Made by a program: the position numbers and the translations under genes. From Rikenellaceae bacterium (GTDB lineage Bacteria > Bacteroidota > Bacteroidia > Bacteroidales > UBA932), in assembly GCA_003513895.1 (NCBI GenBank), contig DOSU01000147.1, positions 2,444-18,979 of the forward strand: a stretch of DNA of 16,536 nucleotides, written 5' to 3'. Of this stretch, positions 15,651 through 16,536 are shown one piece after another. The notes below the pieces were generated by a model. It was not told the origin of the DNA, did no database searches, and saw nothing but the letters and a program-made list of their open reading frames with translations. Position 1 is the first letter of the stretch; each line of letters opens with the position of its first letter.

Positions 15651-16532
15651 ATGGAGAACAATCTTTTGAATCTATTTGCAGGGGACCTTCAAGTTGCAAA
15701 TATCGCGAACACCTGGATAATTCTTATGCTTGCCATTTCACTCATCTGCTTTCTGGTTTCAGAAATTACCAGAAACTACAGCCAGGTGGACAAATTGTGG
15801 AGCCTGATGCCAATAGCCTATGCAGGAATTACCCTTTCTGTTTTTCCGGATTCGCCCCGCCTGTGGCTGATGACAATTCTTGTTGCCATATGGGGCTTTC
15901 GTTTGAGTTATAATTTTTCCCGCAAAGGCGGATATAACAAAATTCCGTGGAGAGGAGAAGAAGATTACAGATGGAGTATTATGCGAGAGCAGCCGGCTCT
16001 TAAAGGCAGGCTTCGTTTTGGAATTTTTAATTTACTGTTTATATCGCTTTATCAGCAGTTGCTTATTATGCTTTTCTCTACTCCGCTTCTTCTTGCAGCC
16101 CAGTTCAATGAAAAACCATTTACATTTTTCGATGCAATTCCGGCCTTTTTTATGTTGATGTTCATCATTACCGAGACAATTGCCGATAACCAGCTCTTCA
16201 GTTTTCAAAAGCAAAAGCAGAACCTCCTGCCAAAAGAGAGCCGTTTCGAAAAATCACATAAACAGGGGTTCATTTCCCAGAAGCTGTTCAGCATTGTACG
16301 CCATCCCAATTTTGCTTCCGAGCAGGCCATTTGGATAAGTTTCTACTTCTTTGGAGTAGTAGCTTCCGGAGATTGGTTTAACTGGACAGCAGTTGGTGTT
16401 TTGCTTTTATTATTGCTGTTCCAGGGGAGCAGTGTTCTTACAGAGAACATCAGCAGCGGCAAGTATCCTAATTATGCTGCGTACCAGAAGGCTGTTCCGC
16501 GTTTTCTCCCTAATCCTTTCCGTCGCAAGTAG
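15651..16532 (+). CDS. DUF1295 / steroid 5-alpha-reductase-like integral membrane protein
   Basis: This 293-residue protein is complete, its TAG ending 4 nt before the window edge. Hydrophobic segments at about 20-38, 49-65, 70-84, 122-150, 161-178, 222-240 and 243-258 suggest six or seven membrane helices in the inner membrane. DUF1295 features are clear: QVDKLWSLMP (about 45-54), GGYNKIPWRGEEDYRW (93-108), IVRHPNFASEQAIW (215-228), and the C-terminal YPNYAAYQKAVPRFLPNPF. The HPN and C-terminal Tyr/Phe-Pro motifs are shared with 5-alpha-reductases and isoprenylcysteine methyltransferases, where they bind cofactor. Bacterial DUF1295 proteins are presumed lipid or steroid-like oxidoreductases, but the substrate is generally unknown. 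An exact TAnnTTTG box precedes it. It appears to be a single-gene unit. Confidence 0.85.
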   Translation: MENNLLNLFAGDLQVANIANTWIILMLAISLICFLVSEITRNYSQVDKLWSLMPIAYAGITLSVFPDSPRLWLMTILVAIWGFRLSYNFSRKGGYNKIPWRGEEDYRWSIMREQPALKGRLRFGIFNLLFISLYQQLLIMLFSTPLLLAAQFNEKPFTFFDAIPAFFMLMFIITETIADNQLFSFQKQKQNLLPKESRFEKSHKQGFISQKLFSIVRHPNFASEQAIWISFYFFGVVASGDWFNWTAVGVLLLLLLFQGSSVLTENISSGKYPNYAAYQKAVPRFLPNPFRRK

Positions 16533-16536
16533 TGCT

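Overview
The window comes from a Bacteroidota (Bacteroidales-like) chromosome. The support is a SusC/SusD pair, lipoproteins with Bacteroidota-type lipoboxes, signal peptides ending in Ala-Gln, few strong Shine-Dalgarno sequences, and -7 boxes of the TAnnTTTG type ahead of several genes. The DNA is moderately AT-rich throughout and nothing in codon use suggests a recent foreign island. I cannot name the genus.

Region 1 (about 1-10,993, all + strand) is a polysaccharide utilization locus (PUL) that I assign to alginate. It contains the 3' end of a right-handed beta-helix protein (probably a PL6-type lyase), a PL17 exo/oligo-alginate lyase, a KdgF cupin, an SDR reductase of the alginate-cluster type, a SusC TonB-dependent transporter, a SusD surface lipoprotein, and two tandem PL38-type lyases. 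The largest gap between genes is 34 nt, so the eight genes look like one transcript. It would end at the intrinsic terminator at 10969-10993. The inferred flow is: surface lyase(s) cut alginate, SusCD imports oligomers, periplasmic PL17 (with PL38/PL6) yields unsaturated monouronates, KdgF linearises them, and the SDR reduces DEH to 2-keto-3-deoxygluconate. KDG kinase, KDPG aldolase, an inner-membrane uronate transporter and a regulator are not in the window.

Region 2 (10,785-11,114) is noncoding. It holds a perfect 20-bp inverted repeat around a 119-nt A-rich segment, then the terminator.

Region 3 (11,115-16,536) holds genes unrelated to the PUL: an AMP-forming acyl-CoA/acyl-ACP synthetase-like ligase, a stand-alone DEDDh exonuclease, a small unknown protein, a secreted thermonuclease-family nuclease, a secreted DUF5050-like beta-propeller protein on the - strand, and a DUF1295/steroid-5-alpha-reductase-like membrane protein. 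A second inverted-repeat pair, whose arms are themselves palindromes, lies at 13,269-13,379.

Most of the window is a recognisable alginate PUL plus ordinary genes. The items most worth a second look are the duplicated PL38 with different predicted anchoring and the two unexplained inverted-repeat structures. No tRNA, rRNA, CRISPR array or intact insertion sequence was seen.
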